A stretch of DNA of 34,996 nucleotides. Origin: Candidatus Doudnabacteria bacterium. Lineage in GTDB: Bacteria > Patescibacteriota > Doudnabacteria > UBA920 > O2-02-FULL-48-8. Positions 1-8,608 of this stretch are shown one piece after another; positions within the stretch are counted from its first letter, which is position 1, and the number at the start of each line of letters is the position of its first letter. The stretch lies in NCBI GenBank assembly GCA_025450105.1, contig JANWIA010000034.1:1-34996 (forward strand). The letters are read 5' to 3'. The notes under the pieces were generated by a model. It was not told where the DNA came from. It searched no databases and worked only from the letters and a program-made list of their open reading frames with translations. The position numbers and the translations under genes were made by a program.

Positions 1-2194
1 AGATGTCTTCGATTTCGGTGGCATTGATACAGTCAGTACAGTTGAGGTCTGTGGCAGCTCCGGTTAGGGCTCCAACAAATGTGGTAGTAGTTAAGGTTCC
101 ATTAGAAGCATCATAGAGGAGGGCTCCATCTGTCTTTACTGCCATGTTCCCGGTTGCTGCATCAAAGATGGCAATGAAGGATGTGGCATCGGTTCCGTCT
201 ACTACTGTTACTGTGGAAGCTAATGTGGCTAGATCAATGGTGATGTTGTTTGGGACTTGGCCATCTGTTACTGCTCCTTGGAGATCTTGAAGTTCCAGGG
301 CTGCTTCCAATGTGGCTTCTGTTGTGGCATCAATGGCATCAAGACCATTGATGGTTCCTGTTCCTGTCAGATCCAAAGTGTCTGTGTTAACATCGATGGT
401 TCCGAAGTCAAAGTCTGTGACACCGGTTGAGGATGAGACACTCACAGTATTTGATGTATCGTCAAAATTAAAAGTTAAGTCTTCGTCGGTTCCGTTTCCA
501 AGGCCAAGAATCGTAATTGCTCCATCACCGTCAGTTGAAAGATCGACCCCAGCTGAACCGATAGAAATATTATCCGAAATTACAAACTTATTATTGGTAG
601 TGTCATAAGAAAATGTTTGGTCACCGTCGGAATCATCAAATGTCAGTGTTGTTCCTGAAGCTCCGCCGAAACACGCCCCGGTACCACAGTCACCCACCGC
701 GGAAATATCTCCAGTTTCAGTAAAGTTCAAAGTTGTGGTGCTGAAAGAAAATCCACTGCCAACGGTTAACCAATCAATTGAACCAGCTGAATCATCCCAG
801 AATAAAATTCGGTCTGCCCCAGGGTCCACCAATGCCGCCCCGGTACCGCCGTTTACCAAAGGCAAAACTCCAGTGACTTCGGCCGTCGCTAAATCAATGG
901 CATTATCCAAAATCGCAAATTCAGAAGATGAAATTGTCGCACCTCCAACCGTGACATCGTTGCTACCCAAAGCAATGCCAGTCGCAATGTCAGAATCACT
1001 GACATCAATCGCGGTTGTTATTGCACCGCCACCGGCAACGTTGAAGCCGATACCTGCCGTTACCGTTAAATTGGTGTCGAGATTTTCAATCAACAACAAT
1101 TGTGCCGGGACCTCTACTGAAGCACCGTCCGCGCGAGAAATACTGACAGTGTTATCGGCAACAATATCGATATCAAGATTTGAATCAGTAGCGCTATCAG
1201 TCAAGGTTAAATCAATATCCTTAGCATCGCTGCTTGAAATTGAACCGCCGTTGTTATAGGCATCCTGCAAAGTTCCGGCACCGCCACCGACTGTATCCAA
1301 ATCAGAGACAACGCCATTCTGACATTTTTTCAATTTCGCGTCACCAGAGTTTGCCCAGATCAAATAGTCGTTGGCGTTACAAGTTGGGTTCGACGCTTCT
1401 TCGTTAAAAGCAATGTGGTCATTGCCCGATCCGTCGCCAACAGTTATTGAACCGTCTGTTGCAAGATTGCCATTCTCATCAACGGACAATTTGGAACTGG
1501 AGTTGACTTGCAGGTCCAAAAGATTTCCAGTGTAAGTGTTGGCAGTGTTAATCAACAATGCAGTGCCAGAGGTTAAAGCACTACCGCCTTGGATTTGGTT
1601 TGATGTAACTATGTCACCGGCAATGTCGATGTCACCTTGTGCATCGAGCAACAAAATATCATCGCTGCCTGTTCCTGGCGCTGCGCCTTGGACGGTGTTG
1701 GCGTTGATAGCATAACCAGCAGCAGTAATTTGTTGGCGAGGTGAAAGTGTTTCGTACGCCAGTGTAGTTGAATTATAAACTTCAACTTGCAAGTAAACTG
1801 TATCGTTGGTTTGGAAGTCATAAGTCAACGCATCAGGAAAACCACCTACGGTGTCCCCAATGTTAACGTTGAAAACACCATCATCAACGGCGAGAGTAAT
1901 TGAACCTGGGGCGCCTGCTGGCCAAAGTTTTGTTCCGCCTGGTGGAGTCGGGTCATCCCAAATAGAAAACTTGAAATCAAAATTTCCGTCTTGCAGTTCA
2001 CCAGTGTCATCAGTAAGGCGCCCTTGGTAACTGATCATTTCCGGTACACCGGCAACAGCCTGCGCTACGCTTGGTGCGGTTGGAATATTTTGCAGGATCT
2101 GAATATCCGGGAACACATACGGCAAAATAAAGAACGCGATCGCAGTATAGACCGAAAGCTTTCTAAAAATAATTTCTAGTATGTTTCGGTTCAT
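1..2194 (-). CDS. Large repetitive secreted surface protein, C-terminus outside window
   Basis: An open frame runs from an ATG at 2194 to the window edge, 731 codons without a stop. The first ~45 residues are basic then hydrophobic, like a Sec signal or anchor ending near SVAQAVA. Next comes an ISYQGRLTDDTGELQDGNFD segment, a pattern I know from secreted proteins of CPR bacteria and Bacteroidetes. The rest is rich in Thr, Ser, Asp, Gly and Asn, with short beta-type repeats and a phage-tail-fibre-like GVLPLVNGGTGA segment. This suggests a fibrous adhesin or S-layer-like protein exposed at the cell surface. The ATG overlaps the stop of the upstream MerR-like gene (ATGA), so the two are probably translationally coupled. 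The codon pattern becomes more repetitive towards base 1. Surface location is confident; the specific ligand is unknown. Confidence 0.85.
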   Translation of the reverse strand, partial: MNRNILEIIFRKLSVYTAIAFFILPYVFPDIQILQNIPTAPSVAQAVAGVPEMISYQGRLTDDTGELQDGNFDFKFSIWDDPTPPGGTKLWPAGAPGSITLAVDDGVFNVNIGDTVGGFPDALTYDFQTNDTVYLQVEVYNSTTLAYETLSPRQQITAAGYAINANTVQGAAPGTGSDDILLLDAQGDIDIAGDIVTSNQIQGGSALTSGTALLINTANTYTGNLLDLQVNSSSKLSVDENGNLATDGSITVGDGSGNDHIAFNEEASNPTCNANDYLIWANSGDAKLKKCQNGVVSDLDTVGGGAGTLQDAYNNGGSISSSDAKDIDLTLTDSATDSNLDIDIVADNTVSISRADGASVEVPAQLLLIENLDTNLTVTAGIGFNVAGGGAITTAIDVSDSDIATGIALGSNDVTVGGATISSSEFAILDNAIDLATAEVTGVLPLVNGGTGAALVDPGADRILFWDDSAGSIDWLTVGSGFSFSTTTLNFTETGDISAVGDCGTGACFGGASGTTLTFDDSDGDQTFSYDTTNNKFVISDNISIGSAGVDLSTDGDGAITILGLGNGTDEDLTFNFDDTSNTVSVSSSTGVTDFDFGTIDVNTDTLDLTGTGTINGLDAIDATTEATLEAALELQDLQGAVTDGQVPNNITIDLATLASTVTVVDGTDATSFIAIFDAATGNMAVKTDGALLYDASNGTLTTTTFVGALTGAATDLNCTDCINATEIEDI

Positions 2195-2376
2195 ATTGGT
2201 CGCGTAATAATTCCCCTAATAGTTTCTTTTTTGTACCGTCGATCTTTGCGTGGGCCAATCCGGACAACAGGAATCAAGCCTTCTCTTTCCCAGTTGCGAA
2301 GGGTGTTTGGGTGCACATTCAGTAAATGTGTCGCCTCACGTATTGTTAATAACTCCGGTAATTCTTCTATCGACAT
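2191..2376 (-). CDS. Small MerR/excisionase-type DNA-binding protein (61 aa)
   Basis: The protein is a single winged-helix DNA-binding domain. TIREATHLLNVHPNTLRNWE (residues 11-30) is the typical MerR/excisionase helix-turn-helix, followed by a wing with VRIGPRKDRRYKKE. There is no effector or coiled-coil domain, so it is much shorter than a full MerR regulator. Its TGA stop overlaps the ATG of the surface-protein gene, so both are made from one mRNA. It probably regulates that gene or itself. Repeats of TTTATCCGA lie 75-100 bases upstream of its start and could be its operator. Fold assignment is confident; the target is inferred. Confidence 0.85.
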   Translation of the reverse strand: MSIEELPELLTIREATHLLNVHPNTLRNWEREGLIPVVRIGPRKDRRYKKETIRGIITRPI

Positions 2377-2439
2377 TTTGTTTATGTTTTACAGCACTTT
2401 TGTTTCACACTTTTTGTTTATTGCCCTTTTTTTATTTAT

Positions 2440-2473
2440 CTCGGATCCTCGTTTATCCGAGATTTTTATCCGA
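2440..2473. promoter_or_regulatory. Inverted and direct repeats upstream of the MerR-like gene
   Basis: CTCGGAT at 2440-2446 pairs with ATCCGAG at 2455-2461. TTTATCCGA occurs twice in direct orientation, at 2452-2460 and 2465-2473, 13 bp apart. This arrangement suits an operator for a small MerR-like protein; a weak hairpin terminator is the alternative. Apart from this and the next hairpin (2495-2518), I see nothing else in 2377-2614. Confidence 0.4.
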
Positions 2474-2494
2474 TTTTGGACGCATTAAATTAGG

Positions 2495-2518
2495 AAAAGC
2501 TCTAATTGGGGAGCTTTT
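2495..2518. terminator. AAAAGCTC hairpin, possible weak terminator
   Basis: AAAAGCTC at 2495-2502 pairs with GAGCTTTT at 2511-2518 across an 8-nt loop. The flanking T-tract is poor on both strands, so this is a weak terminator or a leader hairpin of the MerR-like operon. Confidence 0.35.
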
Positions 2519-2614
2519 CAAAAATTTCTCGTTTCAGTTGTAATTTGTTTTAGTTTCTGACCTAACAAAACCTACTATTTATACTTAAAGTATATCAAAA
2601 TTTTGCTCTAAAGT

Positions 2615-2650
2615 CAATAAAAAAACCCGGCTGTCGTTCATTAGCCGGTA
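2615..2650 (-). terminator. Rho-independent terminator after clpP
   Basis: On the minus strand, ACCGGCT and AGCCGGGT pair across a 10-nt loop, followed by a run of seven T. It lies about 30 bases past the clpP stop and ends the nusA-clpP transcript. Confidence 0.85.
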
Positions 2651-2677
2651 AAAAATAAAATATTTTTTGATTGTTAA

Positions 2678-3295
2678 CTATTGTTCGGTTATAACTTTAT
2701 CAATTAAACCGTACTCCAATGCTTCGTTTGGACTCATGAAAAGATCGCGGTCTGTATCAACATCAATTTTCTTGATTGGTTGCCCCGTGTGCTTGCTTAA
2801 GATCTCATTAATCTGTAATTTGAGTCGTAGCATTTCCTTTGTCTGGATTTCAACGTCAGTTGCTTGGCCTTCAATGCCACCGTAAATTCGAACTTGGTGA
2901 ATTAAGAGTCGGGCATTTGGCAAAGACATTCTTTTTCCTTTTGCACCGGATGCCAAAATGACTGCGGCGGCGGATGCGGCTTGTCCAATACATACTGTCA
3001 CGACATCTGGTTTGATGTATTGCATTGTGTCGTAAATGGCCAAGGCCGCGGTTGCGGATCCGCCTGGAGAATTGATATATAATTTAATTTCTCGTTTTGG
3101 ATCTTCGGCCGCTAGGAACAACAATTGGGCAATTACTAAATTCGCGACATGGTCGTCAATTGGTTCGCCCAAAAAAATTATCCTTTCTTTGAGCAAACGG
3201 GAGTAGATATCAAATGCTCGTTCCCCGTATTGAGATTTTTCAACCACCATTGGAATAAGCGGCATCATGGGTTGAATTAAATTATTTTTAGCCAT
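2678..3295 (-). CDS. clpP: ATP-dependent Clp protease proteolytic subunit
   Basis: ClpP is the serine-peptidase barrel that degrades proteins fed in by AAA+ unfoldases such as ClpX or ClpC in the cytoplasm. At 205 residues it has the usual family length. The catalytic triad is visible as Ser108 in GQAASAAA, His133 in RLLIHQ and Asp184 in DTDRDLF. The oxyanion segment INSPGG (residues 74-79) is intact. The first ~20 residues may be a short processed propeptide. A strong GGAGG ribosome site lies just upstream of the ATG. It is the second gene after nusA, 51 bases away, which is not the common clpP-clpX arrangement; no unfoldase gene is seen in the window. Confidence 0.97.
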   Translation of the reverse strand: MAKNNLIQPMMPLIPMVVEKSQYGERAFDIYSRLLKERIIFLGEPIDDHVANLVIAQLLFLAAEDPKREIKLYINSPGGSATAALAIYDTMQYIKPDVVTVCIGQAASAAAVILASGAKGKRMSLPNARLLIHQVRIYGGIEGQATDVEIQTKEMLRLKLQINEILSKHTGQPIKKIDVDTDRDLFMSPNEALEYGLIDKVITEQ

Positions 3296-3310
3296 ATTTC
3301 CTTCCTCCCT

Positions 3311-3329
3311 ATCCTGACGGTATCAGGAT
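3311..3329. repeat. ATCCTGA palindrome between nusA and clpP
   Basis: ATCCTGA (3311-3317) and TCAGGAT (3323-3329) form a perfect 7-bp hairpin with a 5-nt loop. The same arms recur at 11800-11819 and 11829-11868, so this looks like a dispersed extragenic palindrome, possibly an mRNA-stabilising hairpin between nusA and clpP. Confidence 0.5.
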
Positions 3330-3346
3330 CTGGATCTTGGTTAATA

Positions 3347-4492
3347 TTATTCTGCTTTTGCTTCTGGTTCCTTAACAGCGTCTTCGGTTGGAACTTCAGT
3401 CACTGGAGCTTCTTCTGGTTTTTGTTCTACTGTTTCTTCTTTTCCTTCGCCGGCAATTTTTTCTTCAGCAATATCAATCTTCCATCCGGTTAAACGAGCA
3501 GCCAATCGAACATTTTGTCCGGCCTTACCAATTGCCAGTGACAACTGATCTTCCAAAACACCGACTCTTGCTTCCTTGGCTTCTTCATTCAATTCAACAT
3601 TCAAAATTTTTGCCGGTGACAAAGCATTGGCAATAAATTTCACAGAATCTTCTGACCAGGAAATAATATCGATTTTTTCGCCGTTCAATTCATTCATGAC
3701 TACTTGAACACGGGTACCTCGTTGTCCGACACAAGCTCCAATTGCGTCCACGCCATCTTGCGATGACCAAACGGCAATCTTGGTACGGCTGCCGGCTTCA
3801 CGAGCAATGGCCTTAACTTCCACGATGCCGTTGAAGATTTCAGGCACTTCCAGTTCAAATAATCGGCGGACAACGTCTGGATGCGATCGGGAGAGGGTAA
3901 TTTTTGGGCCCTTTGCGGTTGGTTCAACATGCAAAATCAAAACTTTCACACGACTACCGATACTATATCGTTCGCCTTTAATTTGTTCGGACGGGAACAA
4001 AACGCCCGTTGCCTTACCAATGTCTACCAGGACGGTATCCCCTTCAATTCTCTGGACCATACCGGAAATGAGTTGGCGTTCCTTGGCTTTGTAGTCAGAG
4101 AACATGACTCCGCGTTCCGCTTCACGGATTTTTTGGACAATAACCTGTTTGGCTGTCTGAGCCGCAATGCGCCCGAACGTCGCCCCGCTCTTTGGGGTGA
4201 TATCGGTTTTGATTTCGTCTCCAACCTTGGCACTCTTCTTTAATTTATGTGCTTCGTCCAAAGTAATTTCTTTGACCGGGTCGACAACTTCTTCCACAAC
4301 TTTCTTTACGTCATAAACTTTGGTCGACAAATTTTCCGGAAAAAATTCCACAACAATGTTCTGGTCTTTTTTTCCGTAATCTTTTCTAAAGGCTGCGGCC
4401 AAAGAAACCTCAATCATTTTGAGGATCTCGTCCTTGTTAATGTCTTTTTCTTCTGCGATTTGATTTAAAGCTTGCTCAAATGCTTCATTCAT
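3347..4492 (-). CDS. nusA: Transcription termination/antitermination factor NusA
   Basis: NusA binds RNA polymerase and nascent RNA to control pausing, termination and antitermination. The 381-residue protein shows the N-terminal polymerase-binding domain (about 1-125), an S1 domain (about 136-200, GMVQRIEGDTVLVDIGKATG) and two KH domains (about 205-345, with GACVGQRGTRVQ and SLAIGKAGQNVRLA). A Glu/Pro/Val-rich acidic tail of about 35 residues replaces the C-terminal repeats of enterobacterial NusA. Usually nusA lies between rimP and infB; here its neighbours are a yraN-like gene upstream and clpP downstream. A terminator just upstream of its start implies a very close promoter or read-through. 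Confidence 0.96.
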   Translation of the reverse strand: MNEAFEQALNQIAEEKDINKDEILKMIEVSLAAAFRKDYGKKDQNIVVEFFPENLSTKVYDVKKVVEEVVDPVKEITLDEAHKLKKSAKVGDEIKTDITPKSGATFGRIAAQTAKQVIVQKIREAERGVMFSDYKAKERQLISGMVQRIEGDTVLVDIGKATGVLFPSEQIKGERYSIGSRVKVLILHVEPTAKGPKITLSRSHPDVVRRLFELEVPEIFNGIVEVKAIAREAGSRTKIAVWSSQDGVDAIGACVGQRGTRVQVVMNELNGEKIDIISWSEDSVKFIANALSPAKILNVELNEEAKEARVGVLEDQLSLAIGKAGQNVRLAARLTGWKIDIAEEKIAGEGKEETVEQKPEEAPVTEVPTEDAVKEPEAKAE

Positions 4493-4518
4493 GATTTTAA
4501 TAATTTAATTAATGGTTA

Positions 4519-4546
4519 AAAAAGAAACGAGCTTAATGCTCGTTTA
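4519..4546 (-). terminator. Terminator overlapping the yraN-like stop codon
   Basis: On the minus strand AAACGAGC pairs with GCTCGTTT (4525-4532 with 4538-4545) and is followed by CTTTTTT. It overlaps the stop codon of the YraN-like gene and separates it from nusA. Confidence 0.75.
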
Positions 4547-4912
4547 ATCATCTTCTATAGCGTTCGTAAGTATTGTAACAGAACCGTTGCCGTTGTCAAT
4601 GGCCACTGCTGCAACATCAATCCGGTATTCATAGCCGTCATATTCTTTATGGATCAACATGAAGTACTTGGCCATCTGGATTAATTTTCTTTGTTTAAAT
4701 TCGTCGACCGATTCAAATGGTCCGCCGAATTGTTTGGAGTTACGCATTTTTACTTCCACAAAAACAATTTCCTTCTCTTTTTTGCAAACCAAATCTAATT
4801 CCCCTGCTTGCTTGCCGGTCTTGGGGATATAATTGCGGGCGATAATTTTGTAGCCTTGCTTTTGATATTCAGCAGCGGCCAAATCTTCGCCGATTTTGCC
4901 TGAGTCATTCAT
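4544..4912 (-). CDS. YraN/UPF0102-family nuclease-fold protein
   Basis: This 122-residue protein has the UPF0102 pattern: GKIGEDLAAAEYQKQGY at the N-terminus, then GELDLVCKKEKEIVFVEVK, the Asp...Glu-x-Lys core of the Holliday-resolvase/restriction-endonuclease fold. The family is widespread and often described as putative endonucleases, but the function is not settled. I start it at the ATG at 4912 (MNDSGKIGE). An in-frame start 33 bases upstream would put the terminator hairpin of the previous gene into the protein. It is flanked by two terminators and so is probably a separate short transcript or read-through gene. Confidence 0.88.
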   Translation of the reverse strand: MNDSGKIGEDLAAAEYQKQGYKIIARNYIPKTGKQAGELDLVCKKEKEIVFVEVKMRNSKQFGGPFESVDEFKQRKLIQMAKYFMLIHKEYDGYEYRIDVAAVAIDNGNGSVTILTNAIEDD

Positions 4913-4919
4913 AGTGATC

Positions 4920-4943
4920 AAAAACCCCGCTTGTAGCGGGGTC
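4920..4943 (-). terminator. Terminator after the three-TM membrane protein gene
   Basis: ACCCCGCT and AGCGGGGT pair across a 3-nt loop and are followed by TTTTT on the minus strand. It lies a few bases past the stop of the membrane protein gene and ends the transcript coming from rny. Confidence 0.85.
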
Positions 4944-4948
4944 ATTAT

Positions 4949-5344
4949 TTATCGTCGGGGTTGCGGCATATACTTATTTCTGACCAAACTATCTTCGTAC
5001 TCTCTTTTATCGGTACGATACTTTGTCACCATATATTTGAGGATATAAAATGCCCAAACCAAACCAATTAAAATAATTAATCCAGCCCAAAATCTTTTTG
5101 CAAAGATTGGAGTATTTTCGTAACGGAACGCGCCCCAAATAATGCCACTGGCGCCCAGGGATAAAAACAAGCTTCTCCAGCGCTTTAAAGTTCTAAGGAC
5201 AATAGCGTGCTTAATCAACATTGAAGCAACCCAAAAAATTAATCCGGCCAGGAACATACCCGCAAATAAATACAAAAACTGCCAATCAAATTCATTTAGT
5301 AATGATGCTGGTTGTAAAAACCAAAAATATGATTCTGTATACAT
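4949..5344 (-). CDS. Small membrane protein of unknown function
   Basis: I do not recognise this 131-residue protein. It has hydrophobic stretches at about 22-44, 58-73 and 84-105, separated by a basic loop (RTLKRWRS), and a charged C-terminal tail (KYRTDKREYEDS). Three membrane segments are likely. It is last in the rny / ymdB-like / methyltransferase run and directly precedes a strong terminator, so it is co-transcribed with RNA-turnover genes. That context alone does not give it a function. Confidence 0.75.
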   Translation of the reverse strand: MYTESYFWFLQPASLLNEFDWQFLYLFAGMFLAGLIFWVASMLIKHAIVLRTLKRWRSLFLSLGASGIIWGAFRYENTPIFAKRFWAGLIILIGLVWAFYILKYMVTKYRTDKREYEDSLVRNKYMPQPRR

Positions 5345-5378
5345 AATTATTGTATTTGACGCTTCGCTTACGCTCGCG

Positions 5379-5930
5379 TCATTTAGTGAATAGTAATCCG
5401 TAATGATATGAATCTGTGTCTATGTGTTTTTCGAACTTGAACCCGGATTCATGCAATTGTTTCTTGCCGTCCTGTTCGCTGACCCGTTCGTCATGCTTTG
5501 GACCAATCGGACTCGGCTTTTCGTTCCAGTCAACAATCAGTAATTTGCCACCGGTTTTTAAAATGCGGTACGTTTCTACCAGCAAATTTTTTCGATTCTT
5601 AACCTGATGGAACAAATTGCCAAAAACCACAAAATCACAAATACCGGAATCAATTTGTTTTAGCGAATGGGTCTGGTCTAAATCTGTGCGGATGGTGCGG
5701 ATGTTTTTTAGCATTCGCAATCGGGCATCAGCCGTGACATGGGCCAGAGTCGCTTCTTGGATATCAACAACAAAAACTTTGCCGTTCGGGCCTATCATCT
5801 GCCCGCCGACCAAAGCGAAGTATCCGGAACCTGCACCTAAATCAGCCATGGTTTGGCCTTTATGCAAGCCGGCCCGGAACAAAACTTTTTCCGGATCCAA
5901 GAACCTTTGATTGATATTGTAGCCTGTCAT
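5379..5930 (-). CDS. Class I SAM-dependent methyltransferase
   Basis: The 183-residue protein has the Rossmann-fold methyltransferase motifs: motif I MADLGAGSGYFAL (residues 28-40) for SAM binding, the acidic strand-2 end VFVVDIQ, and a post-motif region VVFGNLFHQVKNRKNLL with LKTGGKLLIVDW. It resembles the UbiE/Methyltransf_11 type. The substrate cannot be read from the sequence. It lies 22 bases downstream of the ymdB-like gene in the same transcript. No target-recognition domain is present, so a small molecule or a protein residue is as likely a substrate as RNA. Confidence 0.85.
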   Translation of the reverse strand: MTGYNINQRFLDPEKVLFRAGLHKGQTMADLGAGSGYFALVGGQMIGPNGKVFVVDIQEATLAHVTADARLRMLKNIRTIRTDLDQTHSLKQIDSGICDFVVFGNLFHQVKNRKNLLVETYRILKTGGKLLIVDWNEKPSPIGPKHDERVSEQDGKKQLHESGFKFEKHIDTDSYHYGLLFTK

Positions 5931-5952
5931 ATTTTTGTTTTAATTCGGTGGA

Positions 5953-6768
5953 TTAAAGGTCGACAATTTGATGAAATTGCCTGATCCCCGTCGCTTTTCG
6001 GGTCTTTTCATCCACCTCTATAATAACATAACTTAATTCCGCAAATCGAGCGTCATCGGAAATCTCATAAGGTGCATAGCCTTTATTTACAAACCGTTCC
6101 AGCGAGACTTCTTTTTTCATGCCTAGCACCGAACCCGCAGCCCCACACATACCGACATCGGTAATGTAGGCTGTGCCGCCTGGTAAAACTTTTTGGTCTG
6201 CGGTTGGGACATGAGTATGAGTGCCTACCATGGCGCTGACCTTGCCATCCAAGAAGTGGCCAAAGGCAACCTTCTCGCTAGTGACTTCGGCGTGCAGATC
6301 AATCAAAGATGCTACAACCGAATCATCCATATTTTTTTGCAACCAAGGAGGAAATTGATCAAACGGCGATTCGATTGGATCCTGGAATTGTTTTTCCATA
6401 AAAACCTGGCCAAGAAAATGACCGATCAAAACAATTCCTTTATCCGTTTTAATTTTGATGGCGCCTGAACCAGGGTAAGTATCAGGGATGTTGGACGGTC
6501 GGGCAATAATATCCTTGTACTTCACAAAGGCTGCGTCTGATAATTCCTTTTTGGAGAATCCGTGATTGCCGGAAGTAAATCCCATAACACCGGCGCGGAT
6601 CAATTCCTCCAAAGTTTTGACGGTTACCCCTTTGCCGTGCGCCAGGTTGTCGACATTTGCCAAAATCAAATCCGGCTTCTCAGATTCCAGAAGCTTGGGC
6701 AGGTTATTGCGAACCGCTTTGCGCCCCGGTTCACCGCAGATGTCTCCAAAGAAAATAATTTTAAGCAT
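5953..6768 (-). CDS. YmdB-family metallophosphoesterase
   Basis: YmdB-type enzymes are cyclic-nucleotide and phosphodiester hydrolases with two metal ions, commonly encoded beside rny as here. Metal-binding elements seen are GDICGEPGR (Asp9), GNHGFSKKE, LIDLHAEVTSEK and GTHTHVPTAD. The family hallmark Asn-Gly-Glu-Asn appears as Asn-Val-Asp-Asn (NVDNLAHGKG), a conservative Glu-to-Asp change at a metal ligand. The WDKKE signature is FSKKE. The 271-residue length is normal. An intergenic palindromic repeat separates it from rny upstream. The family call is firm; activity with the altered ligand is not certain. Confidence 0.92.
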   Translation of the reverse strand: MLKIIFFGDICGEPGRKAVRNNLPKLLESEKPDLILANVDNLAHGKGVTVKTLEELIRAGVMGFTSGNHGFSKKELSDAAFVKYKDIIARPSNIPDTYPGSGAIKIKTDKGIVLIGHFLGQVFMEKQFQDPIESPFDQFPPWLQKNMDDSVVASLIDLHAEVTSEKVAFGHFLDGKVSAMVGTHTHVPTADQKVLPGGTAYITDVGMCGAAGSVLGMKKEVSLERFVNKGYAPYEISDDARFAELSYVIIEVDEKTRKATGIRQFHQIVDL

Positions 6769-6779
6769 AGGTGATTAAA

Positions 6780-6875
6780 TTCTAATATCAAATATCGAAA
6801 TCCGAAACAAATGTCTTGAATTTTGAAATTCGAATTTAAATATTGTTTCGAATTTCGTGTTTCGGATTTCGGATT
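6780..6875. repeat. AT-rich palindromic intergenic repeat, copy 1
   Basis: The whole gap between the rny stop and the ymdB-like start is made of interlocking GAAATTCGAAAC / GTTTCGAATTTC-type arms. Read on the minus strand, a GAAATCCGAAACACGAAATT arm follows the stop codon directly, and a GTTTCGGATTTCGATATT arm ends the element. A diverged copy lies at 14519-14648. Confidence 0.7.
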
Positions 6876-8393
6876 TTACCTGGCGTATTCAATAACTCTT
6901 GTTTCTCGAATGACCATGACTCGAATTTCACCAGGATATTTCAAATCCTGTTCAATCTTATTAGCAATTTCACGGGCAAGCTTTGACGCGCCCCAGTCAT
7001 CAATTTTTTCCGGTTTAACAAAGACCCGGATTTCACGACCGGCTTGAATGGCATAAACTTTTTCAATACCTTCAAATCCCATAGCCAGAGTTTCCAAATC
7101 TTCCAAACGCTTTACATATTGTTCATAGGAATCGCGTCGGGCACCAGGACGGCCACCTGAAATATTATCGGCGGCATCAACAATTGCCGCTTCAATCGAT
7201 GTGTATTCGACATCGCCATGATGCGCTTCAATGGCGTTAACAATTTTTTCCGGCAAATTGAATTTCTTGGCAATTTGCTTACCGATTTCAACGTGCGTAC
7301 CTTCCATGTCTTGGTCTAATGCTTTTCCAACGTCATGGAGCAAAGCGCCACGTTTAACAATCGGCACATCGGCCCCGACTTCTTCGGCCATTAAGGCGGC
7401 AAGCTTGGCCATTTCAATGGAATGCTTCAAAACGTTTTGCCCGTAACTAGTACGGAATTTCAAACGACCAATCAATTGCACCAACTTGGCAGGAAATTCC
7501 GTAATGCCTAATTCATAAACCGCAGCTTCTCCGGCTTCCTTAATCATTTCCGCAACTTCTTTCTTGGCTTTCTCTGTGGCTTCTTCAATCTTGGCTGGAT
7601 GAATGCGACCGTCCTGAATCAATTTTTCCAGGGCAATCTTGGCAATGTGTCGGCGGACGGAATTAAAACCGGAAATAACTACAGCGTCTGGTGTGTCATC
7701 AACAATAACTTCCACACCAAGCATCTGTTCAAAAGTTCGAATGTTGCGACCTTCTTTACCGATAATTCGGCCCTTCATTTCTTCGCTTGGCAAAGTCACG
7801 GTTGTGGTTGTAGTTTCAGAAGTAACTTCCGAAGCACAACGTTGAATGGCCAACGAAACAATTTCACGGGCTTTTTTGTCGGCTTCATCGCGGGCATTAG
7901 CTAATAATTTTCGGGTTAATTGAGCCAATTCGTCGCGCATCCCTTTTTCCGCGGACTCCAACAGCACGCGCTTGGCATCTTCGGTGCTCAAGCCGCTGAT
8001 TTTTTGCAATTGATCCAATTGTCGTTGTCGGACTTCCTTTAATTCGTCGTGGGTCTTAACCATTTCGTCGCGCTTCTTGGCTAAATCCTGACGGGTGTTA
8101 TCCATTTCCTTGTTACGACCTTCCAAATCCGCTTCGCGTTTGCTTAAGCGGTCTTCGATCTTCAACAATTGGTTGCGAAATTCCTGTTCGCTCTTCTTGG
8201 CCTGCTCGGTAATTTCCAAAGCCTTGGCTTTGGCTTCGAGCATAATTTCTCGTTCTTTGGATTTGGCATCATCCAAAGCACGCGCAACTTTTGCTTCCAC
8301 CGAATTTACCTGCTGGGCAATTTGGACTTTGCGTACAAAATAACCGACGAGTAATCCAATGACAGCAGCTGCGACTGCTATTCGTATAGACAT
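6876..8393 (-). CDS. rny: Ribonuclease Y (membrane-anchored endoribonuclease)
   Basis: RNase Y starts mRNA decay at the inner face of the membrane. The 505-residue protein shows the full family layout: an N-terminal membrane anchor (about 3-20), a long Lys/Glu-rich coiled coil (about 30-190), a KH RNA-binding domain with GRIIGKEGRNIRTFEQMLGV, and an HD phosphodiesterase domain with the GALLHDVGKA motif and an EAHHGD segment. The C-terminus IRVMVIRETRVIEYAR matches the family. A promoter about 210 bases upstream and a hairpin with a T-rich tail in the leader suggest attenuation. The ymdB-like gene follows after the repeat. Confidence 0.97.
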   Translation of the reverse strand: MSIRIAVAAAVIGLLVGYFVRKVQIAQQVNSVEAKVARALDDAKSKEREIMLEAKAKALEITEQAKKSEQEFRNQLLKIEDRLSKREADLEGRNKEMDNTRQDLAKKRDEMVKTHDELKEVRQRQLDQLQKISGLSTEDAKRVLLESAEKGMRDELAQLTRKLLANARDEADKKAREIVSLAIQRCASEVTSETTTTTVTLPSEEMKGRIIGKEGRNIRTFEQMLGVEVIVDDTPDAVVISGFNSVRRHIAKIALEKLIQDGRIHPAKIEEATEKAKKEVAEMIKEAGEAAVYELGITEFPAKLVQLIGRLKFRTSYGQNVLKHSIEMAKLAALMAEEVGADVPIVKRGALLHDVGKALDQDMEGTHVEIGKQIAKKFNLPEKIVNAIEAHHGDVEYTSIEAAIVDAADNISGGRPGARRDSYEQYVKRLEDLETLAMGFEGIEKVYAIQAGREIRVFVKPEKIDDWGASKLAREIANKIEQDLKYPGEIRVMVIRETRVIEYAR

Positions 8394-8454
8394 AATAAAA
8401 TTCCAATCCGGTTGGATCGTCTTAGACTTTGGTTTTATTTCAGATCGTTAAACA

Positions 8455-8602
8455 CACAAAAGCGCCCTATAGTTTATAGCGGCGCATTAGGAACAGAAAA
8501 ATATTTAAACGATAATGAGAAATAATTCATGAAGCAAAGAGACGATACAACCTGTTTTAAGTGTAAATCAGTATATTTCTACTAATTCGGCCATTACTGG
8601 CC
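8455..8602 (-). ncRNA. Possible rny leader RNA or small RNA with intrinsic terminator
   Basis: A minus-strand promoter at 8609-8636 would start RNA near 8602. The RNA begins with a GGCC-AGTAAT-GGCC hairpin. About 120 nt later it reaches an imperfect GCGCC...GGCGC hairpin (8463-8485) followed by TTTTGTGTGTTT. No reading frame with a ribosome site is seen. It is either the attenuated 5' leader of rny or an independent small RNA. I see nothing else in the 8394-8712 gap except the two promoters. Confidence 0.5.
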
Positions 8603-8608
8603 ACCTTC

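Noticed and set aside
312-1259. Two plus-strand frames in the surface-protein region
   Set aside because: The minus-strand frame is continuous over 731 codons with a signal peptide and secreted-protein repeats; the plus frames are Ser/Val/Pro-rich shadows.
4913-4945. Upstream start giving a 133-residue YraN-like protein
   Set aside because: The extra residues would be encoded by the terminator hairpin of the previous gene; the ATG at 4912 fits the family start.
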